From NCBI RefSeq assembly GCF_000215105.1, contig NC_015588.1:2480001-2544000 (forward strand): a stretch of 64,000 nucleotides of DNA, read 5' to 3'. Numbering within the stretch: the first letter of the stretch is position 1; each line of letters starts with the position of its first letter. Source of the DNA: Isoptericola variabilis 225 (GTDB lineage: Bacteria; Actinomycetota; Actinomycetes; Actinomycetales; Cellulomonadaceae). The notes under the pieces were generated by a model, which had not been told where the DNA came from, did not search any database, and saw nothing but the letters and a program-made list of their open reading frames with translations. Shown here in pieces: positions 33,002-43,535 of the stretch. A program made the position numbers and the translations under genes.

Positions 33002-34263
33002 GACGCGCGTCCTTCTCGGGTCGGTCGGGCGGGTGCGTGGTGCGGGGGCAGGGCGGGAGGTTCGTCCGCCGGCAGGAGCGGGCCGGCAGTCTCGGCGGCG
33101 CCCTGCCCGGCGGGAGGGCCCACGGCGGGCAGTGCGCCCGACGCGACGTCGTCGTCGAGGAACCGGCCGCGCGTGCGCAGCGGGCCGAGCGTGAGGAGCA
33201 GCGCGACCACGACCGCGACGACGAGCCACGCGAGCACGACCTGCCACCGCCATCGCACGAGCGCGGCGGCGCCGAACGCGAACACCGCGGTCCACACGTA
33301 GAGGATGAGCACCGCGCGGCGGTGCGAGTGGCCGAGCGCGAGCATGCGGTGGTGCAGGTGCATGCGGTCGGCGTGGAACGGGGACTTGCCGGCGGCGACG
33401 CGGCGCACGACCGCCATGGCCATGTCGAGCAGGGGCAGCAGCACGACGGCGAGCGGCAGCAGCAGCGGGAGGAACAGCGGGGCACGCTGCGCACCGGACA
33501 GGGCCGCGTCGCTCACCGTCGGGTCGATCTTGCCGGTCACGGAGATCGCCGCGCCGGCGAAGACCAGACCGAGCACCATCGATCCGGAGTCGCCCATGAA
33601 GATGTGCGACGGGAAGAAGTTGTGCGGCAGGAAGCCGAGGCACGCGCCGACGAGCACGGCCGCCATGAGCGCCGCGAGGCTCGAGAAGTCGTCGGGGCTC
33701 GCCTGCTGCGTCAGGCCGTAGGTGTACAGGAAGAACGCCGCGCCGCCGATGGCGATCATGCCCGCGGCGAGGCCGTCGAGCCCGTCGACGAAGTTGACCG
33801 CGTTCATCGCGACCACGACCACGAGGATCGTCGCCGCCAGCGAGAGCCGGGCGGAGTTGATGTAGAGGCCCTCGGGCGTGGGCAACGAGGTGAGCTGCAC
33901 CTGCTGCACCGCCATGAACCCGGCCGCGAGCACCTGGCCCGCGAGCTTGGTCATCCAGTCGAGGTCCCACACGTCGTCGAGCCACCCGAGCAGGCACACG
34001 ATGGCCGCCCCGCCGACGATGCCCCAGACCTGGCGGTCGAGGAACACGTCGTCGAGGAACTCGAGCTGGGACGCGAGCAGCACGGCCACGACCATCCCGA
34101 GCAGCATCGCCAGGCCGCCGAGCCGCGGCGTCGGCTGCAGGTGCACGTCGCGCGAGCGGACCGCGGAGATCGCGTTGGTGCGCACCGCGAGCCAGCGCGC
34201 GCCCGGGGTGGCCAGGTAGGTCACCGCCGCGGCGACGAGCATCAGCAGGACGTACGTCCTCAC
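32998..34263 (-). CDS. wecA: Undecaprenyl/decaprenyl-phosphate GlcNAc-1-phosphate transferase
   Basis: A 421-residue polytopic membrane enzyme of the MraY/WecA family that attaches GlcNAc-1-phosphate to the lipid carrier and starts synthesis of cell-wall glycopolymers or the arabinogalactan-type linkage unit. Motifs: LGWLDDVWDLDW, the metal-binding NFVDGLDGLAAGM, and the cytoplasmic loop HADRMHLHHRML. It has about 10-11 transmembrane helices and a proline/alanine-rich C-terminal tail of about 60 residues. Start GTG 34263 overlaps the sua5 stop as GTGA. Confidence 0.92.
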   Translation of the reverse strand: MRTYVLLMLVAAAVTYLATPGARWLAVRTNAISAVRSRDVHLQPTPRLGGLAMLLGMVVAVLLASQLEFLDDVFLDRQVWGIVGGAAIVCLLGWLDDVWDLDWMTKLAGQVLAAGFMAVQQVQLTSLPTPEGLYINSARLSLAATILVVVVAMNAVNFVDGLDGLAAGMIAIGGAAFFLYTYGLTQQASPDDFSSLAALMAAVLVGACLGFLPHNFFPSHIFMGDSGSMVLGLVFAGAAISVTGKIDPTVSDAALSGAQRAPLFLPLLLPLAVVLLPLLDMAMAVVRRVAAGKSPFHADRMHLHHRMLALGHSHRRAVLILYVWTAVFAFGAAALVRWRWQVVLAWLVVAVVVALLLTLGPLRTRGRFLDDDVASGALPAVGPPAGQGAAETAGPLLPADEPPALPPHHAPARPTREGRAS

Positions 34264-34976
34264 CCGGCGGCCCCGGTCTCCTCGTCGGACGTGGTGCCGG
34301 CCGTCGCGCCGGCGTCCTCCTGCGGGGGCTGCTCGCCGACGCCGAGCACGGGCGCGACCTCGCGCAGCGCCTCGAGCGAGACGGCGCCCTGGCGCACGAC
34401 GCGCAGGTGCTCGCCCGTCGCGTCGACGATCGTCGAGGCCACTCCCCCGGTCACCGGGCCGCCGTCGAGGTAGCACGCGACGGCGTCGCCCAGCTGCACG
34501 CGCGCCTCGCCGGCCTCGAGCGCGGCCGCCTGGCCGCTCTTGTTCGCGCTCGAGACCGCGAGCGGCCCCGTCCGGCGCAGGAGGGCCAGCGCGGCCTCGT
34601 GGTCGGGCATGCGCAGCGCGACCGTGCCGTGCGTCTCGCCGAGGTCCCACTGCAGGGACGGCTGCGAGCGCAGGATGATCGTGAAGCCGCCGGGCCAGAA
34701 CGCCTCGACGAGCCGGCGGGCGTCGTCGGGGACGTCGGTCGCGAGCCCGTCGAGGGTCCGCGCGTCGGGGACGAGGACGGGCGGCGGCATCTGGCGGCCG
34801 CGGCCCTTGGCCGCGAGGAGGGCCGCGACGGCGGCCGCGTCGAACGCGTCGGCGGCGATGCCGTAGACCGTGTCCGTGGGCAGGACGACGAGGCCCCCAC
34901 GGGAGATGGTGTTGACGGCCTCGTCGATCGCGGGTCCCCACGAGTTCGGGTCGGTGACGTCGTGCACGCTGCTCAC
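34260..34976 (-). CDS. sua5: Threonylcarbamoyl-AMP synthase, Sua5/YrdC family
   Basis: A 238-residue YrdC-domain enzyme that makes threonylcarbamoyl-AMP for the t6A37 modification of ANN-decoding tRNAs. Visible motifs are LPTDTVYGIAADA, the KGRGRQMPPPVLV substrate loop and SSANKSGQ. It has only the YrdC domain followed by a 25-residue acidic tail, without the full Sua5 C-terminal domain. Starts GTG 34976 and GTG 34967 are both possible; neither has a clear ribosome binding site. It lies 32 bp after prmC. Confidence 0.92.
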   Translation of the reverse strand: MSSVHDVTDPNSWGPAIDEAVNTISRGGLVVLPTDTVYGIAADAFDAAAVAALLAAKGRGRQMPPPVLVPDARTLDGLATDVPDDARRLVEAFWPGGFTIILRSQPSLQWDLGETHGTVALRMPDHEAALALLRRTGPLAVSSANKSGQAAALEAGEARVQLGDAVACYLDGGPVTGGVASTIVDATGEHLRVVRQGAVSLEALREVAPVLGVGEQPPQEDAGATAGTTSDEETGAAG

Positions 34977-35008
34977 GGGGGTCAAGTCTGGCACGTCTCG
35001 CAAGGCGC

Positions 35009-35953
35009 TCAGGTCGTGCTGTGGACCGCGCGGCGCGCGACGACCATGCGCGGCCTGCCGGTGAGGTCGGGCAGGGTCGCCGCGGCCTCGAACGCGCGGG
35101 AGCCGGGTCCGACGGCGGGGTCGGGCGTCGCGTCGACCATCGCCCGCGCGGGCGCGTCCTGGACCTCGGCGTGCTCCATGGCGTAGAGGCCGCCGGGCCG
35201 CAGGAGCCGGGCCGCGGCGGCGGTCACGCCGCGCGGGACCTCGAGGCCGTCGGGCCCGAGGCCGTAGAGCGCGACGCCCGGGTCGTGCACGGCGACCTCG
35301 GGGTCGCGCGGGACGGCGTCCGGCGGGACGTAGGGCGGGTTGGACACGACGACGTCGACCGTGCCGTCGAGGTCGTGCAGCGCGGTGCGCGCGTCCCCGC
35401 GGACGAGCGTCACGAGCGGCTCCCGCGCCCCCGACGCCCGCGAGACGGCGTCGACGTTGCGCCGCGCCCAGGCGTGCGCGGCGGCGTCGAGCTCGACGGC
35501 GTGGACGCGCGCACCGGGCACCTCGGTCGCGACCGCGAGCGCGATCGCACCGGTTCCGGTGCACAGGTCGACGACGACGGCGCTCCCCCGCTCCGCGACC
35601 ACCCGGGCGGCCTCGTCGACCGCCACCTGGGCGACCTCCTCGGTCTCGGGGCGCGGCACGAAGACGCCCGGCCCGACGGCCAGCTCGAGGTGGCGGAACG
35701 GCGCGGTCCCCGTGAGGTGCTGCACCGGCTCCCGCGTGGCGCGGCGCGCCACGAGCGCCGCGAACGCCGCCGCGGTGCCGTCGTCGGGCAACGGGGAGTC
35801 GAGGATCGCGAGCCGGCGCAGCTCGGCGCGCTCGACGCCGAGCGCGTGCGCGAGGAGGACCTCCGCGTCGACGCGCGGGCTGGGCACGCCCGCAGCGGCG
35901 AGCCGCTCGGCCGCGCGGCGCAGGAGCGCGGAGGGCCGCAGGTCGTCAGGCAT
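35009..35953 (-). CDS. prmC: Release factor glutamine methyltransferase PrmC
   Basis: A 314-residue SAM-dependent methyltransferase that methylates the glutamine of the GGQ motif in release factors. The SAM loop is [14 protein letters not shown] and the catalytic motif NPPY. It overlaps the end of prfA, the gene for its substrate, by 8 bp, a conserved pairing. Confidence 0.96.
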   Translation of the reverse strand: MPDDLRPSALLRRAAERLAAAGVPSPRVDAEVLLAHALGVERAELRRLAILDSPLPDDGTAAAFAALVARRATREPVQHLTGTAPFRHLELAVGPGVFVPRPETEEVAQVAVDEAARVVAERGSAVVVDLCTGTGAIALAVATEVPGARVHAVELDAAAHAWARRNVDAVSRASGAREPLVTLVRGDARTALHDLDGTVDVVVSNPPYVPPDAVPRDPEVAVHDPGVALYGLGPDGLEVPRGVTAAAARLLRPGGLYAMEHAEVQDAPARAMVDATPDPAVGPGSRAFEAAATLPDLTGRPRMVVARRAVHSTT

Positions 35954-37034
35954 CGGCCGCGGCCGCGAGGCGGGCCGCCTCGTCAGCCTCGATCGCCGAC
36001 CGCACGACGGCGTCGAGGTCGCCGCCGAGCACCTGGTCGAGGTTGTAGGCCTTGTAGCCGGTGCGGTGGTCGGCGATGCGGTTCTCGGGGAAGTTGTAGG
36101 TCCGGATGCGCTCGGAGCGGTCGACCGTGCGGACCTGTGAGCGGCGCAGGTCCGCGGCCTCGGCGGCCGCGGCCTCCTGCTGCGCCGCGAGCAGCCGGGC
36201 GCGCAGGACGCGCATGGCCTGCTCGCGGTTCTGCAGCTGCGACTTCTCGTTCTGCATCGACACGACGATGCCCGTGGGCAGGTGCGTGATGCGCACCGCC
36301 GAGTCCGTCGTGTTGACCGACTGCCCGCCGGGGCCCGACGAGCGGAACACGTCGATGCGCAGGTCGTTCGGGTCGATCTCGACCTCGCCCGGGTCGTCGA
36401 CCTCGGGGAAGACGAGCACGCCGGCGGCCGACGTGTGGATGCGGCCCTGCGACTCGGTCACCGGCACGCGCTGCACGCGGTGGACGCCGCCCTCGTACTT
36501 GAGGCTGGCCCACACGCCGTCGGCCGGGTCCTCGAGCGAGCGCGCCTTGATCGCGACCTGGACGTCCTTGTAGCCGCCGAGCTCGGTCTGCGTCGCGTCC
36601 AGCACCTGGGTGCTCCAACCGCGGCGCTCCGCGTAGCGCAGGTACATGCGGAGCAGGTCGCCGGCGAACAGGGCCGACTCCTCGCCGCCCTCGCCCGCCT
36701 TGATCTCGAGGATGACGTCGCGGCCGTCGTCCGGGTCGCGGGGGATCAGCACCTGGCGCAGGTGCTCCGCCGCCTCCTTCTCCGCGGCGCGCAGCGACGG
36801 GAGCTCGGCGGCGAAGGACTCGTCCTCGGCGGCCAGCTCGGCCGCGGCCGCGGCGTCGTCGCGCGCCGACTCCCACGCCCGGTACGCGCGCACGACGCGG
36901 TTGAGCTCGGCGTAGCGACGCCCGAGCGTGCGGGCGCGGGCCGCGTCGGCGTGGACGCCCGGGTCGGCGAGCGCGCGCTCGATCTCGGCGTGCTCGGCGA
37001 GCAGCGGTGCCGCGGCGGCGAACGAGTCGGTCAT
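35946..37034 (-). CDS. prfA: Peptide chain release factor 1
   Basis: A 362-residue class I release factor that terminates translation at UAA and UAG. The GGQ motif is in [15 protein letters not shown] and the stop-codon-reading tripeptide is PVT (in [15 protein letters not shown]), which marks RF1 rather than RF2. The ATG at 37034 is the natural start. The 20-bp repeat array at 37051-37110 lies just upstream, in the region expected to hold its promoter or leader. Confidence 0.97.
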   Translation of the reverse strand: MTDSFAAAAPLLAEHAEIERALADPGVHADAARARTLGRRYAELNRVVRAYRAWESARDDAAAAAELAAEDESFAAELPSLRAAEKEAAEHLRQVLIPRDPDDGRDVILEIKAGEGGEESALFAGDLLRMYLRYAERRGWSTQVLDATQTELGGYKDVQVAIKARSLEDPADGVWASLKYEGGVHRVQRVPVTESQGRIHTSAAGVLVFPEVDDPGEVEIDPNDLRIDVFRSSGPGGQSVNTTDSAVRITHLPTGIVVSMQNEKSQLQNREQAMRVLRARLLAAQQEAAAAEAADLRRSQVRTVDRSERIRTYNFPENRIADHRTGYKAYNLDQVLGGDLDAVVRSAIEADEAARLAAAADA

Positions 37035-37050
37035 CGGGTCTCCGGTTCCG

Positions 37051-37110
37051 GCGAGGTAGCGCGTCCCTGCGCGAGGTAGCGCGTTCTCGCGCGACGTAGC
37101 GCGTGCACGC
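37051..37110. repeat. 20-bp-period repeat array A (3 units)
   Basis: Three units starting at 37051, 37071 and 37091 share GCGAGGTAGCGCG (one base changed in the third). They fill the gap between the rpmE terminator and the prfA start. The same core at the same period occurs at 46218-46363 and 63691-63772. Confidence 0.85.
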
Positions 37111-37124
37111 CCTGGACACAGCAA

Positions 37125-37186
37125 CAGCGCCGGTGGTCCGACGTCCGACTGCCCCTGGAGAGGTTGTCGGCGGACCACCGGCGCTG
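37125..37186 (-). terminator. Terminator-like hairpin after rpmE
   Basis: A perfect 16-bp stem (37125-37140 with 37171-37186) with a 30-nt loop starts 9 bp after the rpmE stop. It should separate the rpmE transcript from prfA. Confidence 0.65.
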
Positions 37187-37194
37187 CGTGGACG

Positions 37195-37413
37195 CTACTT
37201 GTTGCCGGGCTTCTTGGCGTAGCGGGCCTGGAACCGGGCCACGCGGCCACCGGTGTCGAGGATCTTCTGCTTGCCCGTGTAGAACGGGTGGCAGGCGCTG
37301 CACACGTCGGCGTTGATCTTGCCGGACGTCTGGGTGCTGCGCGTCACGAAGGTGTTGCCGCAGGTGCAGGTGACCTCGGTGACGACGTACTCGGGGTGGA
37401 TACCGGACTTCAT
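37195..37413 (-). CDS. rpmE: 50S ribosomal protein L31, zinc-binding form
   Basis: A 72-residue L31 of the C+ type: Cys16, Cys18, Cys37 and Cys40 form the zinc site (CTCG and CSAC). The family start [10 protein letters not shown] is intact. It stands between rho and prfA as in most actinobacteria and is flanked by hairpins on both sides, so it is probably transcribed alone. Confidence 0.97.
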   Translation of the reverse strand: MKSGIHPEYVVTEVTCTCGNTFVTRSTQTSGKINADVCSACHPFYTGKQKILDTGGRVARFQARYAKKPGNK

Positions 37414-37521
37414 GATGCTCCTTGGTGTGATGCCGCCGGGTCGCCCCGCAGGACAGCGGGCCGTGAACCGGCAGGCCGACGAACCATTGTGCCAGAACGC
37501 GAGCGCGCCCCAGAAATTCCC

Positions 37522-37565
37522 GTGTCAGAAGCCTGGTGGGACCAGGCCCACCAGGCTTCTGACAC
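37522..37565 (-). terminator. Terminator of rho
   Basis: A perfect 19-bp stem (37522-37540 with 37547-37565) and 6-nt loop start 1 bp after the rho stop codon. On the minus strand the stem is followed by CGGGAATTTC. Confidence 0.85.
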
Positions 37566-37566
37566 G

Positions 37567-39537
37567 TCAGACCGTCTCGCCCGGGCGGCGGTCGTCGGTG
37601 AGACCGGCCGGCGTCGTCTTCTGCACCTGCAGGAGGAACTCGACGTTGGTCTTGGTCTCCTTGAGCTTGCCGATGAGCAGCTCCGCCGCCTGCTGCGTGT
37701 CGAGCGCGCCCATGACGCGACGCAGCTTGTAGACGATCCCGAGCTCGTCCTTCGACATGAGGATCTCCTCGCGCCGCGTGCTCGAGCCGTTGACGTCGAT
37801 CGCCGGGAAGATGCGCTTCTCCGCGAGCGAGCGGGACAGGCGCAGCTCCATGTTGCCCGTGCCCTTGAACTCCTCGAAGATCACCTCGTCCATCTTCGAG
37901 CCGGTCTCGACGAGCGCGGTGGCGAGGATGGTCAGCGAGCCGCCGCCCTCGATGTTGCGGGCCGCGCCGAAGAACTTCTTCGGCGGGTAGAGCGCCGCGG
38001 CGTCGACACCACCGGACAGGATGCGCCCCGACGCCGGCGCAGCCAGGTTGTAGGCGCGCGACAGGCGGGTGATGCCGTCGAGCAGCACGACGACGTCCTG
38101 GCCCAGCTCGACGAGACGCTTGGCACGCTCGATCGCGAGCTCCGCCACGAGCGTGTGGTCCGACGCGTGGCGGTCGAAGGTCGAGGCGATGACCTCGCCC
38201 TTGACGGAGCGCTCGAAGTCGGTGACCTCCTCGGGACGCTCGTCGACCAGCACGACCATGAGGTGGACCTCGGGGTTGTTGGCCGTGATGGCGTTGGCGA
38301 TCTGCTGCATGATGATCGTCTTGCCGGCCTTGGGCGGCGCGACGATGAGGCCGCGCTGGCCCTTGCCGATCGGCGCGACGATGTCGATCACGCGCGGGGT
38401 CAGGCGCGTCGCCTCGGGGTTCTCCAGGCGCAGGCGCTCCTGCGGGTACAGCGGCGTGAGCTTGGTGAACTCCGGCCGCTGGCGCGCCTCCTCGGGCGAC
38501 ATGCCGTTGACCGAGTCGAGGCGCACGAGCGCGTTGAACTTGCCGCGCGGGTTCTTGCCGCCGCCCTGCTGCTGCGGCTCCTCGCCCTCCCGCGGCTGGC
38601 GGATCGCGCCGACGATCGCGTCGCCGCGGCGCAGACCCGCCTTCTTGACCTGGTTGAGCGAGACGTAGACGTCGTTCGACCCGGGCAGGTAGCCGCTCGT
38701 GCGCACGAACGCGTAGTTGTCGAGGATGTCGAGGATGCCGGCGACGGGCAGCAGGACGTCGTCCTCGCGCACGTCGACGATCTCGTCGAGGCCCGTGACG
38801 TCGGGCGCGCCGCCGCGGCTGCGGTTGCGCTTGCGGTCGCGGCCGCGGTCACGGCCACGACGACGGCGCGAGCCGCGCTCGTCGTCCTGCCGGCGCTGCT
38901 GGTCGCCGTCGAGGCGACGCTGCTGCTCGGCCTGGCCGCCGTTCTGGCCGCCGTTCTGACCGTCCTGGCGGCGCTCGGCCGGGTTCTCGCGCCGGTCGCC
39001 GCGCTGCTCGTCGCGGCGCTGGCCGCGCTCGCGCGGGGCGGCGACGGCCTCGGCGAGCTGCGCGAGGCGCGCCTCGCGGTCCGCGTCGGACGCCGGGGCG
39101 CCGTCGGAGTCCTGGTCGCGCCCGCCGCGGGCCGCGACCGCGACGTCGAGCGTCTCGGTGCGGGCCTCGCCGGCCTCGGCCGAGCCCGCGCCCCGGGTCG
39201 CGCGGCGCGGGCGGCGCTGCGCCGGCTGGCCCTCGGCGGGGGCGTCGGTGCGCACGGCCGGCGCGGCGGTCGACGCCGCGGCGACGGGCGTGCTCGCGCT
39301 CACGAGCGGCTCCCCCGCGGCGGCCGGCGCAGGCGCCTGGCGGGCGGCGGCAGGTCGCGACGCTGCGTCCTGCTCCCCGCGCCCGGCGCGGATCGCGGCC
39401 TGCAGGTCGCTCTTGCGCATCTTCGAGGTGCCCTTGATGCCCATCTGGGCGGCGAGCGCCTGGAGCTCGGCGAGACGCATCGAGCTCAGGTTCCCGGACA
39501 CGGCGGTGCCGTTCCGGCTGTCGGTGGTGTTCGTCAC
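37567..39537 (-). CDS. rho: Transcription termination factor Rho
   Basis: A 656-residue Rho. The N-terminal helical domain starts at [14 protein letters not shown]. It is followed by a roughly 200-residue insert rich in Arg, Asp, Gln and Gly, typical of actinobacterial Rho and probably disordered. The RNA-binding domain ([17 protein letters not shown]) and the ATPase core with P-loop [12 protein letters not shown] come next. GTG 39537 with GGAAGGG upstream is the chosen start; an in-frame ATG at 39639 lacks a ribosome binding site. A 269-bp gap to thrB holds its leader. Confidence 0.95.
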   Translation of the reverse strand: MTNTTDSRNGTAVSGNLSSMRLAELQALAAQMGIKGTSKMRKSDLQAAIRAGRGEQDAASRPAAARQAPAPAAAGEPLVSASTPVAAASTAAPAVRTDAPAEGQPAQRRPRRATRGAGSAEAGEARTETLDVAVAARGGRDQDSDGAPASDADREARLAQLAEAVAAPRERGQRRDEQRGDRRENPAERRQDGQNGGQNGGQAEQQRRLDGDQQRRQDDERGSRRRRGRDRGRDRKRNRSRGGAPDVTGLDEIVDVREDDVLLPVAGILDILDNYAFVRTSGYLPGSNDVYVSLNQVKKAGLRRGDAIVGAIRQPREGEEPQQQGGGKNPRGKFNALVRLDSVNGMSPEEARQRPEFTKLTPLYPQERLRLENPEATRLTPRVIDIVAPIGKGQRGLIVAPPKAGKTIIMQQIANAITANNPEVHLMVVLVDERPEEVTDFERSVKGEVIASTFDRHASDHTLVAELAIERAKRLVELGQDVVVLLDGITRLSRAYNLAAPASGRILSGGVDAAALYPPKKFFGAARNIEGGGSLTILATALVETGSKMDEVIFEEFKGTGNMELRLSRSLAEKRIFPAIDVNGSSTRREEILMSKDELGIVYKLRRVMGALDTQQAAELLIGKLKETKTNVEFLLQVQKTTPAGLTDDRRPGETV

Positions 39538-39806
39538 GAAGGACCCTTCCCCCTCGTATGCGGCCCGTTGTCTGTGGAGCGGGCCGGGGTGGCTGTCGTC
39601 CGGCGCAGGGAGCACCGGGACGCGTGAACCTCGCGCCATTGGCTACGACGACGTCGGCTGACGGGGGCTCGTGTCCGCCTTCTTGCAGGACGGTCGCGGC
39701 GGGTGCGCCGCGTCGAGCCCGGCGCGCGGCACCTCGGACTGCGGGTACGCACGAACTTCCGTGCGGGGCAGGTGGGGGTGGCGCCGTCGTGGTCGATCCC
39801 GAAGGC

Positions 39807-40814
39807 TCACTGCATCGTACCACCCCACGTCGCGCCTCCGGCAGGGGTCGCACGCCCGCGACCGGGCGTGTCGCGGGTCGCGCCGGGGCCCTCGAGCACG
39901 CGCCGGGCCCGCGCGCCCTCGGCGTCGATGCCGGGGCGGAGCGCACGCCAGCCGGCGACGTCGTCGACGAGCTCGGCGAGAAGGGCGTCGAGGACGGGCG
40001 TCTGCTCCGCCGTCGTCAGCGCGAGCACCGTGGGACCGGCGCCCGACACGGTCGCGGCGACGCCCTCGGCGCGCAGCGCGCGCAGCAGCTCGGCCGACGC
40101 CGCCATGACGCCGGCGCGGTAGTCCTGGTGCAGGCGGTCCTCGGTCGCGTCGAGCAGGAGCTCGGGCCGGCGCGCGAGCGCCTCGACGAGCAGCGCGGCG
40201 CGTCCGGCGGTGAACGCGGCGTCGGCGTGCGGCACCTGCGCGGGCAGGACGCCGCGCGCGCGGCTCGTCGCGAGGCGCGCCTCGGGGACGAGCACGGTCG
40301 CCTCGATGCGGGCGTCGAGCTCGAGGTCCACCGCCCGGGGACCGTCGGCCGACTGCCACGCGACGGTCGCGCCGCCGCGGATCGCCGGTGCGGCGTTGTC
40401 CGGGTGCCCCTCGAACTCGGTGGCGATCCGCAGCACCGCCGTCGCGTCGAGCGCGTGGGGGTCGGCGAGCAGCGCCCGCGCCGCGACGACGCCCGACACG
40501 ACGGCGGCGGCCGACGAGCCGAGCCCGCGCCCGTGCGGGATCCGGTTGGCGCACCGCAGGTGCAGGCCCGTCAGGGGCGCACCCGCGAGCTCGAGCGTGT
40601 GCCGCAGGGCGCGCACCACGAGGTGGTCCTCCCCCGTCGGCACCTCGCCCGCACCCTCGCCGACGACGTCGACGACCACCTCGTCGCTCGCGACGAGCCG
40701 CACCTCGAGCTCGTCGTGGATGCCGAGCGCGAGGCCCAGCGCGTCGAAGCCCGGCCCGAGGTTCGCGCTCGTGGCGGGCACCCGGACGACCACGTGGTCG
40801 GCACCGAGCTGCAT
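39807..40814 (-). CDS. thrB: Homoserine kinase
   Basis: A 335-residue GHMP kinase that phosphorylates homoserine on the way to threonine. The ATP loop is PHGRGLGSSAAAVVSG, and the N-terminal VRVPATSANLGPGFD motif is intact. It follows thrC by 34 bp and ends the hom-thrC-thrB operon. No clear terminator is seen before rho. Confidence 0.96.
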   Translation of the reverse strand: MQLGADHVVVRVPATSANLGPGFDALGLALGIHDELEVRLVASDEVVVDVVGEGAGEVPTGEDHLVVRALRHTLELAGAPLTGLHLRCANRIPHGRGLGSSAAAVVSGVVAARALLADPHALDATAVLRIATEFEGHPDNAAPAIRGGATVAWQSADGPRAVDLELDARIEATVLVPEARLATSRARGVLPAQVPHADAAFTAGRAALLVEALARRPELLLDATEDRLHQDYRAGVMAASAELLRALRAEGVAATVSGAGPTVLALTTAEQTPVLDALLAELVDDVAGWRALRPGIDAEGARARRVLEGPGATRDTPGRGRATPAGGATWGGTMQ

Positions 40815-40848
40815 GTCCCCTCCTGCCCCGTGGCCGGTCGCGCCGGCC

Positions 40849-41958
40849 TCAGCCGAGACCGAGCGCGTCGGCGATCGACACGACGTCCGCGCTCACGCGG
40901 GTCGGGACGACCTCGGAGCCGTCGGCCGTGCGCAGCGCCCAGCCCGGGTCCTTGAGCCCGTGCCCGGTCACGGTGACGACGACGCGCGCGCCCGCGGGCA
41001 CGAGGCCGCGCTCGGCGCGGTCGAGCAGGCCCGCGACGCCGGCCGCGGACGCGGGCTCGACGAACACGCCGACCTCGCTCGACAGCAAGCGGTGCGCGGC
41101 GAGGATCTGCTCGTCGGTCACGGCCTCGATGACGCCGCCGGAGTCGTCGCGCGCGGCCTCGGCCTGCTGCCACGACGCCGGGTTGCCGATGCGGATCGCG
41201 GTCGCGATCGTCTCCGGCTGGTCGACGGGGTGCCCCTTGACGATGGGGGCCGCGCCGGCGGCCTGGAAGCCCCACATGCGCGGGGTGCGGCTCGCGACGG
41301 CGGTCGGGGCCGCCCCCGGACCGGTCTCGCTCGTGGCGACGCCCGCGTACTCGAGGTAGCCCTTCCAGTAGGCCGTGATGTTGCCGGCGTTGCCCACGGG
41401 GAGCGCGTGGATGTCCGGCGCGTCGCCGAGGACGTCGACGACCTCGAAGGCCGCCGTCTTCTGGCCCTCGATCCGGTCGGGGTTGACCGAGTTCACCAGC
41501 TCGACGGGGTGGACCTCGGCGAGCTTGCGGGCCGCGACCAGGCAGTCGTCGAAGTTGCCGTCGACCTGGAGCAGCTGCGCGCCGTGGGCGATCGCCTGGC
41601 TCAGCTTGCCCATCGCGATCTTGCCGTCGGGGACGAGCACCGCGCACACCATGCCCGCGCGCGCCGCGTAGGCGGCGGCGGACGCGGAGGTGTTACCCGT
41701 CGAGGCGCACACGACCGCGCGCGCCCCGCGGCCCGCGGCCGCCGAGATGGCCGTCGTCATCCCGCGGTCCTTGAAGGACCCCGTCGGGTTCATGCCCTCG
41801 ACCTTGACGTACACCTCGGCGCCCGTGCGCTCGGACAGCGCCGGCGCCGGGACGAGCGGGGTCCCGCCCTCGCCGAGCGTCACCACCTCGCGCGTCACGT
41901 GCTCGGGCAGGCGCTCGGCGTACTCGCGGATCACGCCGCGCCACTGGTTCGCCGGCAT
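40849..41958 (-). CDS. thrC: Threonine synthase
   Basis: A 369-residue PLP enzyme making threonine from phosphohomoserine. The PLP lysine is in [11 protein letters not shown] and the phosphate-binding loop is [15 protein letters not shown]. The short actinobacterial type lacks the N-terminal extension of the yeast form. Its ATG is 2 bp after the hom stop, so coupling is likely. Confidence 0.97.
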   Translation of the reverse strand: MPANQWRGVIREYAERLPEHVTREVVTLGEGGTPLVPAPALSERTGAEVYVKVEGMNPTGSFKDRGMTTAISAAAGRGARAVVCASTGNTSASAAAYAARAGMVCAVLVPDGKIAMGKLSQAIAHGAQLLQVDGNFDDCLVAARKLAEVHPVELVNSVNPDRIEGQKTAAFEVVDVLGDAPDIHALPVGNAGNITAYWKGYLEYAGVATSETGPGAAPTAVASRTPRMWGFQAAGAAPIVKGHPVDQPETIATAIRIGNPASWQQAEAARDDSGGVIEAVTDEQILAAHRLLSSEVGVFVEPASAAGVAGLLDRAERGLVPAGARVVVTVTGHGLKDPGWALRTADGSEVVPTRVSADVVSIADALGLG

Positions 41959-41960
41959 GG

Positions 41961-43313
41961 TCAGACTCCCTCGACTCGCAGGACGGACGTGATCTCGCGG
42001 ACCGGCTCGAGCCCGTCGAGCGCCGCGACCGTCGCGGCGAGCGACGCCTCGCGCGCCGCGTGGGTGGTCAGCAGCAGGCTCGCGGTCCCGGTGCCGGTCG
42101 CGTCGGCCGGCGGCTCGCCGGCCGTCTGCCGCACGGTGTCGATCGAGACCCCGTGGTCCGCGAGGACCCCGGCCACCTGGGCGAGCACGCCCGGCCGGTC
42201 GGCGACGACCATGCGCACCTGGTACCGGGTCACGGCCGCGTCCGCGGGCAGCACGGGCAGCGACGCGTACGCCGACTCGTGGGGACCCTTGCCGCCGACC
42301 AGCTTGTCGCGCGCGGCCGAGACCAGGTCGCCGAGCACCGCCGACGCCGTGGGCCGCCCGCCCGCACCCTGGCCGTAGAACATGAGCGAGCCCGCGCCGT
42401 CGGCCTCGACGAAGACCGCGTTGAACGCGCCGCGCACGGCGGCGAGCGGGTGGTCGAGCGGCACGAGGGCCGGGTGCACGCGCACCGAGACGCCCTCGTC
42501 CGTCTGCTCGGCGATCGCGAGCAGCTTGACCACGTGCCCGGTGCGCGCGGCCCACGCGACGTCGTCGGCCGTGACGGACGTGATCCCCTCGCGCGCGACC
42601 TGCCCGATCGAGACGCGCGTGTGGAACGCGAGCGAGGCGAGGATCGCGGCCTTGGCGGCGGCGTCGAGGCCCTCGACGTCCGCCGTGGGGTCGGCCTCGG
42701 CGTACCCGAGCTCCTGCGCCTCCTTGACGGCCTGCGCGAGCTCGAGACCGTGCGTGGCCATCTGGTCGAGCACGTAGTTGGTCGTGCCGTTGACGATCCC
42801 GAGGACGCGGCGCACGTGGTCGCCGGCGAGCGACTCGCGCACGGGCCGCACGATCGGGATCGCGCCCGCGACGGCGGCCTCGAACGACAGGTCGACGCCC
42901 GCGGCGTCGGCGGCCTCGAACAGCGACGGCCCCTGCTCGGCGAGCAGCGCCTTGTTGGCGGTGACGACCGAGGCGCCCCCGTCGATCGCGCGCCGGATGA
43001 GGGTGCGCGCGGGCTCGATGCCGCCCATGACCTCGACGACGAGGTCGGCCTCGTCGACGAGCACCTCGGCGTCCTCGGTCAGCAGGTCGGCCGGGATGAC
43101 GGTGCCGACGCCGTCGCGCGGCTTGGTCACGTCGCGCACGGCGACGCCGACGAGTTCGAGCGGCGCGCCCGCGCGCGCGGCGAGGTCGTCGGCGTGCTCG
43201 AGCAGAGCCCGGGCGACCTGCGTGCCGACGACGCCGCAGCCGAGCAGGGCGACGCGCAGCGCACGCGTGGCCGAGGCCGGGGACGGGTCGGACGCCGGGG
43301 TGTGGGCGGGCAC
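41961..43313 (-). CDS. hom: Homoserine dehydrogenase
   Basis: A 450-residue NAD(P)-dependent enzyme that reduces aspartate semialdehyde to homoserine. The nucleotide-binding loop is [16 protein letters not shown]; the catalytic block includes [16 protein letters not shown]; a C-terminal ACT domain ([20 protein letters not shown]) should give threonine feedback control. GTG 43313 is preceded by AAGGTGG. It would normally follow lysA, but a subtilase gene in opposite orientation intervenes. Confidence 0.96.
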   Translation of the reverse strand: MPAHTPASDPSPASATRALRVALLGCGVVGTQVARALLEHADDLAARAGAPLELVGVAVRDVTKPRDGVGTVIPADLLTEDAEVLVDEADLVVEVMGGIEPARTLIRRAIDGGASVVTANKALLAEQGPSLFEAADAAGVDLSFEAAVAGAIPIVRPVRESLAGDHVRRVLGIVNGTTNYVLDQMATHGLELAQAVKEAQELGYAEADPTADVEGLDAAAKAAILASLAFHTRVSIGQVAREGITSVTADDVAWAARTGHVVKLLAIAEQTDEGVSVRVHPALVPLDHPLAAVRGAFNAVFVEADGAGSLMFYGQGAGGRPTASAVLGDLVSAARDKLVGGKGPHESAYASLPVLPADAAVTRYQVRMVVADRPGVLAQVAGVLADHGVSIDTVRQTAGEPPADATGTGTASLLLTTHAAREASLAATVAALDGLEPVREITSVLRVEGV

Positions 43314-43535
43314 AGGTCCACCTTCGATCGGGGTGCCGGGACGGGGGTCAGGATAGCCGTGCCGGACGACCCGTGACCGGGCCGTCCGAACGCGACGCGG
43401 ACCGGCGGACGGGCGGCGCGCTCTCGTCACGATCTGGTCACGGTCCGGCGGCGGAGTGCGCCCGGGGCAACTCTGTGTCACATCTCACCCCTATGGTGTG
43501 CGCCACACCTTCCCGACAGTGAGGAGCGTTGGCGC

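Noticed and set aside
39748..39765. CGCACG/CGTGCG hairpin between thrB and rho as a terminator
   Set aside because: A 6-bp stem without T run is too weak to call in such GC-rich DNA.
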